From: Isoetes taiwanensis
Lineage: Eukaryota > Streptophyta > Lycopodiopsida > Isoetales > Isoetaceae
Reading direction: 5' to 3'
DNA: 64,000 nucleotides
NCBI GenBank assembly: GCA_021234155.1
Contig: JAJEKV010000004.1
Span: 7,194,109-7,258,108 of the forward strand
Shown one piece after another: positions 44,430 to 57,120 of this stretch (positions are counted from its first letter, which is position 1; every line of letters begins with the position of its first letter). The position numbers and the translations under genes were made by a program. The notes under the pieces are model-generated. The model was not told the origin of the DNA. It saw nothing but the letters and a program-made list of their open reading frames with translations, and did no database searches.

Positions 44430-46340
44430 CTGTTTTCGAGAAATAAACTTGGCAGACCTCACTACAAAGGAATAGAGTCTGGTTCAGTAGACATTAGCAA
44501 AGGGCCATAGCTTATACAACTGATGGCAGAGGCTGTGGAAATCCGGAGAGATTGCAAAATACAAAATAGTATCTTCTACTTGATCAGAAGGAGAAATAAA
44601 GCATAAATTAAACAGGCCCAGAGCTGTATGCTTCTGTCGACGGTCATTTTCCGAACAAGCTTGGTTTGACTCGTTGCAAGAGACAAACCCAACATCAGAA
44701 TATTCAACCGAGCATTCAGAATATTCAAATATCTGCTAGCAGAACTTTTTGTTTTGCGATGAAGAAATTGTAGTGTTCTTTTTACTATAGTCTCATCAAA
44801 GTGAAGACAGTTAGTTTTTTAAGGACGTATGACTTATAATAAATACTCAACAAAGTTCCAAAGGAAGTCTCAGATGAGACGGGAGATAAGAGATTTAGAC
44901 GCAAACAGAGTTGCTAGAACATCTCAAAACTTCATTTTTCCCTATTCTTTTACATCCAGCGTTGCAAAAATGCTTGAGAAGGGCCTGAAACACTTGAGTA
45001 AACTTTTTGCTTTGTCCAAGAAGATTTTTCGACTTTGTTGTGTGTTGGTTTTGATTGCAAAGAGCTTTTTCCTTTTTCTTTTTTTCTCCAGTTTTCTCCA
45101 TGTGAGGAGTGTACTAGATTTATCCTTTTAGGGTTGAATACAAATATAAATTATTTGCCATCACTTGCTTGCTTCCTTCTATTTTTGTTGGGGATGAATG
45201 CATGCAATGGAAGTGTGAGTATGGGATCTCTTCCAAACCGAGCTCCCATCTTTTTTGTGAATATGTTAAGTATAGTGCTCTGTCTTCCAGGTCAATACAG
45301 TGCTCAATCTTCAAGGTTAACGTATGTGGACAAACATCCCACTCGCAGTGGCATTTTTCTCTGAGGCTTGGTTTTATATTTGGACTCGTCAATGATGATG
45401 CCCTCCTTTACTCGTTAATGAGTGCAAGCCCTCCACCCATTTCCTCCGCCATACCATAGGCTTCCCTTGCTACGTCGCAATTTACACAATCTTATTTGAA
45501 GCTTCATTTGACACTTTTACACTTCGTTTGAAAGCAATTTATACTTTAATGTGCCCACCATATTATTAAAGTTGAATTAATATAGTGATATAACCCCAAC
45601 GAACTCTTGAGGTACAATGTGCTTCACATGTATAACATGCCATCCCATCCTAGCCAATTCATATGCTCATATTAGGTGCATTAGGTAGAATCATATTCCT
45701 AGTTATAGATTTTGAGTGATCATCACCATACGCCATCAGTTATATAAAAGAAGTGACAATTGGGATCAAAGAGGAATGCATAGAGAGTTGAGTTGGCATA
45801 GTGCCTAAAAACATTGTCTTAGATAGTTACATGACCTTAGAAGTTTTTAGAGAAGGGAAAATGCATGGCCTTGTTGAAATGTTGAAGGAAAATAAGGGCA
45901 GACGAGAGTTGCAAGTGTACCTTATATATGTAAGCCCCAACCATCAAAATATTAGATAAGAATAGGATCAAAAAACAAAAGCAAACAATAGGAATTGAAA
46001 TGTGCTTGAAGAGTTGAAGTTGAATTGTTAGATTGACTGGAAAAATGGCGCGAGTCATATCTATTTGTTCTGGAGTCAATTGTAACTAAACACTAGAGCA
46101 TATTGAAATTTTAATGCTTTATGTCGCTTTATGTTCTAGTTTTGAGAAAAGACCTGGGCTACTGGTTGACGTGAGTTTGGAAGAAACCATAAACAAAGCG
46201 GTATCAAGTAAGTCACTACCCCACATTGTTCTTTTAGTTGAAAGTCAAGGCTTCAATATTATTGCCTGTGAATAGAACTTACTTAAAGTAAACGATCATG
46301 GAGGATAGTGGTAGAATTGCACAAGGGGATCTAGCCGAGA
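44430..46340. other. No supported gene
   Basis: AT-rich. Several 80-110 codon frames on both strands lack any recognisable pattern. The 5' end of the Helitron must lie at its right side but could not be placed. Confidence 0.45.
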
Positions 46341-46345
46341 GATAT

Positions 46346-48910
46346 AGAGAGAGAGAGCACGTCAGAGACGCTATGCAAATTTGACCGAAGAGGATAGGGA
46401 GAGGATAAGAGAGAGAACTAGGGAACGTGCAAGACAACGACGAGCTAAGGTAATAGAAGAAAGAACTGTAGAACACACAACTATGGTTGTGGATCAGCAG
46501 AATAGTGGTAAAAATTTGAATAGTTCGGTTGAAGAGGGTTGTATGAATCTAGCAGAAGAGGATATAGAAAGAAGGCGATATAACAGAAGGCAACGTTATG
46601 CTAACTTATCAGAAGAGAGTAGAGAGATTATACGTCAAAGAGAGAGAGAACGCTATGCAAACTTGCCCGAGGAGGATAGGGACGTGATACGACGTAGAGG
46701 AGTAGAACGCTATAGAGAGCTGTCTGAGGACGATAGAGTGAGAATGCGGAAAAGAGAGGTGGAGCGCTATGCACAACTATCTGAGGGTGATAGAGAGCGA
46801 ATACGTCAAAGAAAGATAGAGTGCTATGCAAGTTTAACTATGCAAGATAAGTTTAGAATGAGAGCCATGGCCAGACAACGTTCAGGACGATCCCAGTCTA
46901 TACCTGTACCACATAGAGATGCAACATTGTCAAGCCAAACACAGATTCAAGCAAATGATATGGAAGTTGAAATAGTACCAAGAGCTTCTGCACATTGGCA
47001 AGCTCGTGCACAACACATGAACTTGGCTATACATCGAAGTTATGGGATGTGCACGTGGAGTAAGAGATGCACATATTGTCAAATTCCTTTGCTCAACATC
47101 GAGCAAGATGGATTCTGTTGCAACAAAGGGAAATGGTTGTTGCCATCTTTACCCCCATTGCCTATGGCGCTATACAACATGTATAACATACAAGAATTTG
47201 CTAAACTAGCGAGAAAAGTAAACAAACTATTTTGCTTCAGCGTGCTTGGAGTAAGTGGCGGATTTGTAAATTTAGATTTCCCTTCGTCAGTAACTATTAC
47301 AGGACGGACATATCATCGACTACGGCCCACAACAGAAACAGGACATCCAATACATTGGTACATCTATGACGAATCTGAACGATATGCACAAGCTCGAGAC
47401 CAACGAGTGCCGTTTCAATGGATTGGTATTATCGGTTCAATTATTAACCAAATTAATCCATTTATTCAAAACCTTCGAACCATGGGAAGCATGCATTTAC
47501 CATCAGCATACATTACGATTCATGGAGTCGTTGCAAGCAACGAAATCGCGGCCATTGCAGATGTCAATAACACGGCCGATATCGCTCCTCGGATTGCTGG
47601 TTTTTGGGTTCATAATAAAGGGGAACCAACCTTCATAAACATCTTGGACCCTATGTATGAACCACTGCAATATCCGCTTTTTTTTCCGCATGGCACAGTT
47701 GGTTGGGGGCTTGGAAACGAGCATGGCCTTACGCAATTGCAATGGTATAGGGCAAGGTTGTTGCATGAGGAACGATTCGTTCAATTGGGTCGTCTGTGTG
47801 GAGAGTATTTGGTCGATATGTATTCGAGAATTGAGGATGCTCGATTGAACTATTTCAGAACGCCTACCTTTCGCAACAGGAGAGTGCAATATGACGAGGA
47901 TTATTCAGAGAGAGACAATGATGACAAAAAAGACATTGTCTTACCCTCTTCATTCTTGGGGTGTCAAAGGTGGTGCTCCGTGCAAGTGGCAGATGCATTG
48001 GCCCTATCTAGGGCAAAAGGTCGTCCAACATTGTTTGTCACTATGACCACAAATACAGATTGGCCAGAAATACGAGCCACTCAGACCTGGACAAAATGTC
48101 TCCGATGTTCCTATGTTTGTCGTTCGGTGCTTTCATGGAAGGCTACAGCGGTTAAAAGAGCTTCTTCATAAATTTTTTCAACATATATCATATATGATAA
48201 CCATCATAGAATTTCAAAAACGTGGATTGCCACATGCCCACCTCGTCTTGCGTACTGAACCCGATATACCGATTGAATGCATCGATGAGATCATTTCTGC
48301 TGAACTGCCTACGGATCCAATCCTTCATGCGAAGGTCCAAAAATTTATGATACATAAACACACGCATAGGTGTTCTTCAAACAACGCTCCATGCTGTTAT
48401 AAGTACCCAAAGGACGTCAACCCAACGACGTACCTTGATTCAAAAGGTTACGTGCAGTACAGAAGGAGGAGTATAGATGATGCATGGGTGGTACCCTATA
48501 ACGCCTTTCTTCTTCATGAACTAGATTGTCACATTATGGTGGACATTGCATCCACTGTCCACGTATTCTCCTACCTTTATAGTTACATTTACAAGGGATT
48601 TGACAACGCCAATTTTCGTGTAACTCAAGAAAGGCATTCGGCTTCCATACCATTGACATTAGGCAATCAACATGAAGAGGCTAGGGAACCGTCGTCGAGG
48701 ATGAATGATCAAACAGAGAGTACTATAGAGCAACCATCAGGCCATGTATCATCAGAACAAGCTCCTAGACATGCTCCTAAGGATGAAATAAATGATTACC
48801 TGAGGGCACATTATCTATCAGCAACAGAGGTTGCATGGAGAGTGATGTCATATGATATAACGAATAAATCTCCTGCCGTCAAATGCTTACCTCTGCTCTG
48901 CCACACCTGA
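46346..48910 (+). pseudogene. Helitron Rep (HUH endonuclease) part, frameshifted
   Basis: Helitrons move by rolling-circle replication. The N-terminal part is an array of about seven 16-18 residue repeats of the type ERYANLPEEDRDVIRRR, common in plant Helitron proteins, with an upstream stop at about 46344 and no certain ATG. Then come a cysteine motif (CTYCQI..GFCCNKGKW), SAYITIHG, DPLQYPLFFPHGTVGW-like text, and FVTMTTNTDWPEI. A frameshift near 48070-48090 moves the reading frame to LRPGQNVSD and EFQKRGLPHAHLVL, which is the HUH motif region. The Y2 region follows as YLYSYIYKGFDNANF. A second break near 48890 precedes the helicase part. Repeats and motif order are typical; the gene is inactive as read. 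Confidence 0.85.
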
Positions 48911-50967
48911 ACACGAGGTCGTTGCTAGATCGATATTTCTTACGTCCCTTGGCACCCGAGTTCGATGCTTTCACGTACATTCAGTACCACGAACAATATA
49001 CATTGACCGCATACAATCCATCATCAACGGTCGAGCTTGGAACTTATATAGAACAAGAGCGAGAGGGTTTCACGACGAACATAGTGAGAAAAAGGGTAAG
49101 GCAACCAATAGTATATAGGATACGATTAGTATTGCCTCGAGTTGGAGAGGCATTCTATCTTAGACAAATTCTGCTACATCGCTCTGTGAAAACATGGGAT
49201 GAGTTGAAAGTCGTCAACGGACAACACCATGAAACGTATCAGCAGGCAGCAGAGGCGGAAGGGTTACTCGCAGCACACAACGAAGCATCATTAGTTATGG
49301 AAGAAGCAGTTTCTTTATCATTAAATCCTATGCAACTGTGATTTCTTTTTGCTATGTTAGTACTAGACCAAGGTCCAGCAATTGAGCTGTGGACTAGGTT
49401 TCGGATACCAATGAGTGTCGACCTACTAGACGAATATCCAAATGATGAGACAACTGCCTTCAATGAATCCCTTCATTTAATCAATAATATTTTGACACAA
49501 CATAGCACTAATATCATGGCATTCGGGCTCCAATTGCAACCTCGTCTTGGAAGAGAAGTCATGCATGAGTTACAAAAGTTTTCTGACCACGAGACGTATC
49601 TAAATACTGCGATGCAAATGGCAAGTATAATGAAAAATGACCAAAAGGAGATATATAACTTTGTTCGTAGATGGTTGGAATTACCACAAAGTAACCAACC
49701 TATTTTTGTTGATGGAAAAGCAGGCAGAGGAAAAACATTCCTATTGAACTGCATATGCCTGTCCATACGAGGGAATCAAGGCATAGTGCTTCCGTGCGGC
49801 ACGACAGCATTAACGGCCCACTCGCTCTTCCAAATTCCGGTGGAAGAAAATAATGCAGGGCTTCGGTCAATGATAGAACGTGATTCTGGAGCAGCAGATA
49901 TGCTCATTGCAGCTAAGGTTATCATCTGGGATGAATTTCCAATGGCCAACAAAGCTGTCGTAGAAAGCATCGATCATCTATTGCAACGACTGTGCAGAAA
50001 CAATCTCCCATTTGGAGGCAAACATTTTATCAGCGCTGGAGACTTCATACAGGTTGCTCCTGTTGTCAAGGGAGGAGGAAGAACTGCAGCCTACAATGCA
50101 TCCATAAAGTCATCACTGCTATGGCAAAGTTTTCATGTATTGAGACTAGAAGAACCGATACGTAATGCAGACGACCCCGAACTAATGCGATTTGTTGATC
50201 GCATAGGAGAGGATTGGGAAGGGTCTATGGTCTCATTAGATATGTTCGATATAACTACCAACATAGCAGATAGTGTTGAATTTTTATATCCTTCCAATCT
50301 GCTTCAGAATCCAACAACATGCAAGAAACACAACTTCTTATCGCCGATCAATAAGAGTGTTGACAACTTCAACGATCGCATTCTTAATAGAGTTCCTAAT
50401 CATGATAAGACATATTATAGCCATGATCACATCAACGAGCAAGATGAAATCATACATGACCATCCTTATGCAACATCAGATTTTCTTAATAACTTCACAC
50501 ATTCGGGGATACCCAACCACGAAGTCAGGCTTAAGGTAGGGACTATATGTCACATTATGAAACGACTAGATATGGAAAAGGGTCTTGTGAAAAATGCCAG
50601 AGTTATGGTCGTATCAATGCACGAAAAATTTGTAATGGTGAAGGTATTAGATGAAGCATCCCAAGATGACGCATGTACGTACCCAATATATAGAACTGAT
50701 TTCTTCTATCAACCGGAGAATCGGCCCTGGACCATTCATAGGCGGCAATTACCCCTTCGACTGTCTTACTCGACCACCTTCAATAGTTGCCAGGGACTGA
50801 CATTAGATCGTGTCGTCATCGACTTGCGTACCGAAGTACTCGCACATGGTCAGTTATACACGGCGCTTTCTCGCGTACGGAGGAGACAAGACGTGCTCAT
50901 TCTCCTCTCACCAGAGAACACAGCGAGGACTACCAAGAATATCGTCTACAAAGAACTTCTTTTATGA
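48883..50967 (+). pseudogene. Helitron Pif1-like helicase part
   Basis: After a short frame (48883-49341, with LHRSVKTWDELKVVNGQ) and a stop, a 537-codon frame (49354-50967) encodes the helicase: Walker A GKAGRGKT (about 49720), ALTAHSLFQIP, Walker B VIIWDEFPM (49920), GGKHFISAGDFIQVAPV, then VRLKVGTICHIMKRLDMEKGL and the C-terminal FNSCQGLTLDRVVIDL...HGQLYTALSRVR. The usual NKSQGQT reads NSCQGLT. Unwinding DNA during transposition is the expected role. Only the join to the Rep part is broken. Confidence 0.85.
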
Positions 50968-51013
50968 TACGGTACATTTTTCTTAGCCCTCCGTTGTTCA
51001 CGTTACTCAACTA

Positions 51014-51305
51014 TTTATACAACACAGAAGAAATCAATAAGGTATATCCTCTCCGTCTTTCATATCCTTCTTATGGGCTGCACTTTGTTTATACAACACA
51101 GAAGAAGTTAATAAGGTACGTCCACTCCATTTTTCATATCCTTTGTATGGGCTACACTTTTGCTCAATGAGGTGTCTTATGACAGCATTCATTAGTTATG
51201 CAGATAAGGTACGCCACCAAAAAAAAGAAAAAAACTCCCTTCTCTGAGGTACGCCACCAAAAAAAAAAAAAAAAAAAGAAAAGAAAAAAACTCCCTTCTC
51301 TGCCC
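51014..51305. repeat. Two small tandem duplications after the helicase
   Basis: A ~73 bp unit (TATACAACACAGAAGAA...CATATCCTT.TATGGGCT.CACTTTG) occurs twice at 51014-51160, and an A-rich unit (AGGTACGCCACCAAAA...CTCCCTTCTCTG) twice at 51207-51303. Confidence 0.8.
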
Positions 51306-51414
51306 GTATGATAGATGACGTGCTATCTGATTACCATGGGATTCCCCTCACTCATTCTTTTTTTCTTTGAGAAATTGAAAAGAAAAGTAACAAAAAAAAT
51401 GGAATAAATAACAT

Positions 51415-51840
51415 CGTGATGCCAGCCTAGTGGTCAAGCTATTGGTAATGGGCAACTCCCATCCAAAGCCCAAAACCCACTGACTGTCATTGGATGCAAA
51501 AGATAAAATTTAAATAAATGAAAAAAACATCCATCGCGATAACAGCCTAGTGGTCAAGCTACTGGTAGTGGGTGACCCCCATCCAAAGCCCAAAACCCAC
51601 TGACTGTCATTGGATGCAAAAGATAAAATTTAAATAAATGAAAAGCACATCCATCGCGGTAACAACCTAGTGGTCAAGCTACTGGTAGTGGGTGACCCCC
51701 ATCCAAAGCCCAAAACCCACTGACTGTCATCGGATGCAAAAATAAAATGAATTAAATGAGAAGAACATACATCGCGGTTACAGCCTAGTGGTCAAGCCGT
51801 CGGTACTGGGCAATCCTCATCCAGGCCCAAAACCCACTGA
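51415..51840. repeat. ~120 bp tandem repeat, four copies, with a tRNA A-box-like word
   Basis: CAGCCTAGTGGTCAAGC recurs at 51423, 51543, 51663 (one change) and 51781, each followed by CAAAACCCACTGACT. The word fits a Pol III A box (TRGYNNARNNGG type). The final copy continues into a region with a T-arm-like element. Confidence 0.8.
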
Positions 51841-51942
51841 CTATCATCGGATGCCAACAGAAGAGGGCACAGATAATAATGAGAATCCCATGGTGGTCGG
51901 TTATAGCACCTATCTATTCTACAGGCACAAAACAGACGGCAA

Positions 51943-52095
51943 TAGTGCAGGTTCAACTCCTGCATGTTCTCTCACATCTCAAGCATGTCCAAAACTGAGA
52001 TTTACACAAAACTTCTTTTGCAGCGGGTTGGACAAAAGAAATGTTCGCGGCGGCCTTGGCCGCCGCGATAAATTTCTTGTAATAATAACTTAATA
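51943..52095 (+). other. SINE-like end: T-arm/B box, GC hairpin, A-rich tail
   Basis: GCAGGTTCAACTCCTGC (about 51946-51962) is a perfect T-arm with a B-box-like GGTTCAACTCC. At 52046-52067 ten GC base pairs (CGCGGCGGCC/GGCCGCCGCG) close a two-base loop, with flanking AAGAAAT/AATTTCTT extending the stem. An A-rich end (AATAAAAAAAAAG) follows. Together with the A-box-like repeats this looks like a tRNA-derived element, or a Helitron-type terminal hairpin; no CTRR end is visible. Confidence 0.45.
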
Positions 52096-52103
52096 AAAAA
52101 AAA

Positions 52104-52182
52104 GACACGTCGTTATAAACCAAAACGTCGTTATGAACGTCGTTCAACGACAATTACAGACGTCGTTAAACAACGGACTGTA
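52104..52182. repeat. ACGTCGTT-rich block, second copy
   Basis: ACGTCGTTATAAACC, ACGTCGTTATGAACGTCGTTCAACGAC and GACGTCGTTAAACAACG. Homologous, same orientation, to 31964-32042. A leader-like segment ending in AAAAG/GTATTT follows at about 52320. Confidence 0.7.
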
Positions 52183-52596
52183 ACTTTTAACAGAAACAAA
52201 GCCATATTTTCTGCCGCCTAGATTTTTTGTTTCCAAGCGGCTAGAGGAGCGTTTTTGGAGGCGATTTTTGGCGCGGATCATCCTTAGGGTCCTTTCCAAG
52301 CTTCAAGCAAGCATCAAAAGGTATTTGAATGGATCAATCAACTCTATTTTTGAATCTAGGCTTGTTATTTGATAGATTTCGGGCTTCTTGTTTTTTCTTG
52401 TTTGTTCTTCCATTCCATCCCATTTCTATCCTCCTCTTCTTTCCATCCTTGTTTTTTTTCATTCTCCTATTCTTAGTTTGAATCGAATCCTCCTCCTCCT
52501 CCTTACAATCTTTAGTTTTTTTCCTTCTAATTTTCCGTTCTTCTTCTTCTTCCTCATTTTCTTCTTCTATTCAATCTCCTTTCTTTCCTATCTCCT

Positions 52597-52705
52597 CCTT
52601 CTTCTTCTTCTTCTTCTTCTTCTTCTTCTTCTTCTTCTTCTTCTTCTTCTTCTTCTTCTTCTTCTTCTTCTTCTTCTTCTTCTTCTTCTTCTTCTTCTTC
52701 TTCTT

Positions 52706-52735
<30 letters not shown>
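52597..52735. repeat. Long CTT microsatellite
   Basis: About 46 uninterrupted CTT units, embedded in a longer pyrimidine tract (52380-52735). Confidence 0.95.
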
Positions 52736-52737
<2 letters not shown>

Positions 52738-53070
52738 ATGTTCTTACCTAGACTACAGTCACATTTAAAGTACAATTACATTAAAAGAACCTTGTTCAAG
52801 GTAAGATCATATTTCCAAATATCCACCCTGGTTTTTAGGCCAGGCCACATCAGGCACTCTCCAAACCATTAGCCCATATAACTTCCTGGATTTGAAAAAC
52901 ATATTTCACAAAGTATAAATCTTAGATTTCAAAGTGTAAAGTGCAAATCTCAAACTTTAAAGTACCAAGTATAAATTATACAATGTAAAGTTCAAAGTGT
53001 AAACTTTTAACAGCAACATATTTTGTATTCTCAAAGTGTAAATATCAAGTGCCATAAAGTACAAAATAAA

Positions 53071-53330
53071 GATAAGATAAGATAATCATTTTAACGTCCA
53101 CGAAAGCCCATCCGGGCTTATGGGACCAAGTACATGGGGGACCGAAGTCCTGGACCGAAGTCCAAACAAGAACATGGGCCAAAGCCCTTAAACAAAAGCA
53201 CAACGTGAGCAAAAGCACAATCACCATGGCCCAGATTAAAAACCACCTGGGAAAAAACCGTTACCAGGATGATTATGGCTGCTCACAAATCCAAAAATCC
53301 ATGCTGTTGCAAAAAGCAACAAGCATACCT
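53071..53330 (-). mobile_element. LINE 3' end with (TTATC)n tail
   Basis: The plus strand shows GATAA units (53071-53085) followed by TTTTAACGTCCACG and a CATGGG-containing 3' region, the inverse of a LINE end. It is the same terminal sequence as the copy at 20651 but with a different tail repeat. Confidence 0.6.
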
Positions 53331-53644
53331 CCAAAAAACAAACCTTCACCAAACGCCCCCAAACCGTAACCTCTTCACAGCTGATTCTAAGTACTGGCGC
53401 GGACGCATGCATGCGCTAAATCTCCATCTTCACGCTGATCCACATGCATCTACATGCCCCGCCACATGCATCCATAAGGCTGAAGCTGAATCTGAATCGC
53501 ATGCAATAGATCCGAGCGCCAAAACACCCGAGCTCAGGGAAGGCGGCGCCCAAGGAAAATCAGGGAAGTCGCTCAGAGGAGGTGCCTCCTCAAGCTCTCA
53601 AGCATGCTCTCAGGCGCTCATGCGCTCAGGCATGCTCAGGTACG

Positions 53645-53762
53645 ACGCCACCCTTCACTGCACCTCCCAGGCGCCCAGGCCGGCGCTCCGGCAGGCGCCA
53701 ACAATGCCACCCTTCACTGCGTTGCCCAGGCGCCCAGGCAGGCGCTCAGGCAGGCGCCTTAG
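53645..53762. repeat. ~57 bp GC-rich direct repeat
   Basis: GCCACCCTTCACTGC followed by CAGGCGCCCAGGC and GGCAGGCGCC occurs twice in tandem. Confidence 0.8.
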
Positions 53763-53789
53763 AAGCTACTTCTCAATTGTTTTAGGTTG

Positions 53790-56520
53790 AAAGAGTATTC
53801 AATAACATTCCTGTATAAAGTGTATAGAGCTCATATTTATTCAAATATCTTATCTGTGTCACTATCAAAGTGTTGCTTATTCCATCTTTTATGCATCCAG
53901 TTACTCCATTTCCACGTTAACGCCAACTCTAACAGCAAAATAGAGACAATTGGAGGAGAGAACCCGTACCTGCAGCCAATCAATACACAATTAGCGTGAA
54001 AACGGTAAATGTGCAAGGGCCAAAAGGTACATTGGGTCTCTCAGTTTATCACTGATCACCAATTGTATCCTTTTGCCCTGAGGTGACATTTAACAAGAAA
54101 GGAAACTGGAATCTTAAACCATTTAGCAATATAAAATTTCTAATTGATCTCAATCATAACCATCAGACGAGAACTAATTTTTAGTCCCATGCCTAGCTGG
54201 TCACTATGATCTCAAACATATTATTTCAGCTTTAGAATAGAATAGAGGAACAATTTAAATCATGCTAGTGTTTGCAAAACCAAATATATCCATAGAACTT
54301 TAATTTCCCAAATATATTCTTAGAATTTTAACTTTCCAAATATATCTCTAGAGTTTTTCAGAAACAGTCATTTACAACATATTGTAAAAATGACCATATC
54401 TATTAGACCGTATTTCTGTTTGCCTTGAAACCACAGGCATTATAGAGCTTAATCAAATGCCTAAAATTAGTGCTAGGCGATCCTTTTTTAAAATCGTAGT
54501 TTAACTTTGTCTAAACATGAGAAATAGTTTCTTTGTTCTGAATTAACATCAGAGTAGGGAAATGACCATATCTAATAGACCATATCTCTGTTTGCATTGA
54601 AACATCATGCATCGGAAAGCTAAATCAAATGCCTAAAAGTATTGCTAGGCAGACATTTTCCAAATTCCTGGTCTAAGTATGTTTAAATGAGACAAATAGC
54701 CATAGTTCAAAAGCATGCTTGTAATGCACAAAGCATATTTGCACTATCTACAAACACTTTCAACCTGTTTTTTTGCAAAAGTTCAGAGCAGAACTACAAG
54801 CCTTCAAGACGAAAATACACCATTTTCATTATGTAACATGTACCATGACAGAATACATCATAATTTTCACAATGAAAAACCTGATTGTAGTCGCCCTTGT
54901 CATCTGGCATAACCATTAACATAGAATCGATTTCAATTCGTTTGTGTAATGCTATCCATCCAGCCGTCATTTGTTGGCAACAAGTAACCATTTCTTGCAT
55001 CAAAACTCTGCAAATTCAAACCCAATGTTGCTAGTTAAATGCAGCAAGTCATTGCCATCGTTATGTAGAATTGAATCATGTATTGCCGCAGATAATCAAG
55101 AGCCACAAATTGATTGGAACATTGGCAAATGGTAATGCAATGAAGATAAGCTTCCATCATAGCATATTAGCAGCCTATTTTCGCATGTCCTATTCCAGAT
55201 CAGAATCAAAGTTTTGGATCAAAATAGAAGTTCAAACCTGAACAAGAGTTTATGATAAAACACTAACTGGCCTTAGGTTTCAGCATATATCATACAGCTA
55301 AATTTGCTTCAAAAGCACATCTTGTACACACAAAGCCATCATCATAAGATACAAATATCCTGAAATGAATAGACAGATGGGTCATTGCCTACCTTAAGCA
55401 TATGATCATAAGATCTTTTGGAGCAACTCGGCCATCAGAATAATATATGCAGGTGGTCCGGCTTTCCTGCTGCACCCAACATATCTACCGTATAAGGCAT
55501 CTCTGGGATACACATCGGTTGGCATTCAGCCATGCTTCATCACCCGAAACTGAAATCTATAAGACTTAGATCCAGCAAAAATCTGCAATATTGAATCCTC
55601 TAAGAAAATGCTGTTAAGCCAAGCACAGGTCGGCACCATCTGTTCATGCCAGATTCATGCCGAAATCAAGCAGGCCCTACATCTATCATGCTGCTCACTG
55701 CAAATCCGAACCATGTGTTCCATATCCAAGCTTACTGGATTGATGCGACGGCCTTTTGGCTCTAAAGCCATCGGCTCCATCTACAAAAACCTAAACTTCT
55801 GATTTTTTCTTTAGCCCAATAAAGCCAACTTTTTCTTTTGCCTTTTATTTTTTTGACGTTCTCATAAAATTGCATGTATATTATTATTACACTAGAACCA
55901 CTAGAAAATATGGCATAATATTCTATCATATCCCACCAGTACAAGAACATACAACTTCCCAGTTGCATATCCTTGACAATTTAATCATATTATTTTCATT
56001 TTTTATCACCCTAGTCAAATGCACATTACATCCACGTATATTTTGTTGCCACAATGCCAAACATGCAAAGTGCATAATTATTTCTTTTTCTTTTATAGGT
56101 CCAGCATTAGGCCCTACATTTTGCGTACAATGCACCCCAAGCACTTTATAAGAATAAATCTTGACTCGTCCTAAATTCAAAAATTCCGAGATCATTGAAT
56201 TCATCACCTAGGCCATAATAAACTTAAAGAATGATATTTGTAATCTAAGTTATTATGCAATATATTACACTTGAGCAGAATTTCTTTTGTAACATCAAAT
56301 GCCATCACAACCCTCAGAGTATATCTTTGGATATCAATAATGACCATCTGTTCATGTAGACATACAGTTCTAGAGTTCAAAGATCATCATATTCACCACA
56401 CAGGCCATTATAAAATTATAGAAGGATTTCTCCTTTCTCTTCTTCTTGCAATACGAAGATTTTGTGGTCCATTAATGCTCAAATAAAGGCTATAAATTAA
56501 AGAAGAAAAAAACTAGAGAG
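53790..56520. other. Intergenic, no gene supported
   Basis: AT-rich. A duplicated ~160 bp segment is present at about 54391-54520 and 54564-54690 (shared GACCATATCTA.TAGACC, AATCAAATGCCTAAAA and TGCTAGGC). Short frames show no recognisable domain. Confidence 0.55.
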
Positions 56521-56530
56521 AATATTCCCT

Positions 56531-56735
56531 TCTTCTTCTTCTTCTTCTTCTTCTTCTTCTTCTTCTTCTTCTTCTTCTTCTTCTTCTTCTTCTTCTTCTT
56601 CTTCTTCTTCTTCGTCTTCGTCTTCTTCTATTTTTTTTTTTCCATGGAAGAAGAGGGACGTCGTTGAAAGACGAGGCCCTTTTTTTCCTCTATTTTTTAT
56701 TACAAGAAGGGGATGTCGTTGAAAGACGAGGCCCC
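56531..56735. repeat. CTT microsatellite and GACGTCGTTGAAAGACGAGG pair
   Basis: About 28 CTT units (56531-56613) then CGT/CTT variants, followed by two copies of G-A-(C/T)-GTCGTTGAAAGACGAGGCCC at about 56657 and 56708. The GTCGTTGA word links this to the blocks at 31964 and 52104. Confidence 0.75.
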
Positions 56736-56839
56736 TTCTTTTTATGTTCTTCCTCCCTTTTTTTTTTGGTTACATGTCAATGTATATAGTTCTTTTTAAT
56801 GATCAATGTAAATAGTTTTAATGTCAATGATCTTTTTAA

Positions 56840-56885
56840 TAGATAGATAGATAGATAGTATTTTAACGTCACGCCACTAGGCAGC
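56840..56885 (-). mobile_element. Short LINE tail with (CTAT)n
   Basis: Plus strand AGAT units followed by ATTTTAACGTCACG, the same junction as at 20671 and 53090 but with a four-base tail unit. Only the last bases of the element are seen. Confidence 0.4.
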
Positions 56886-57120
56886 ATCCAATAAAATTCC
56901 TTTTTAATGTGAATGGTCTTTTTAATGTGAATGGTCTTTTTTTTTTATTTATGTAAATTTTCTAATTATTGAATGCCGTTTTTTTTTTTGCATGTACACT
57001 CATAACAAAATGCGTTGCTCTTGGAAATCGATTTTCACAACTCATAGACATTCTATGTAAGAATTTGAGTTTGAGTAGGAGAATAAAATTTTAATGTTTT
57101 ATTTAGGTTAAAAAAAAAAC

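Noticed and set aside
51943-51965. A complete tRNA gene
   Set aside because: Only a T-arm is seen. No acceptor, D-arm or anticodon arm folds around it at the correct spacing.
52388-52768. 126-codon leucine-rich frame
   Set aside because: It is the translation of the CTT microsatellite and flanking pyrimidines.
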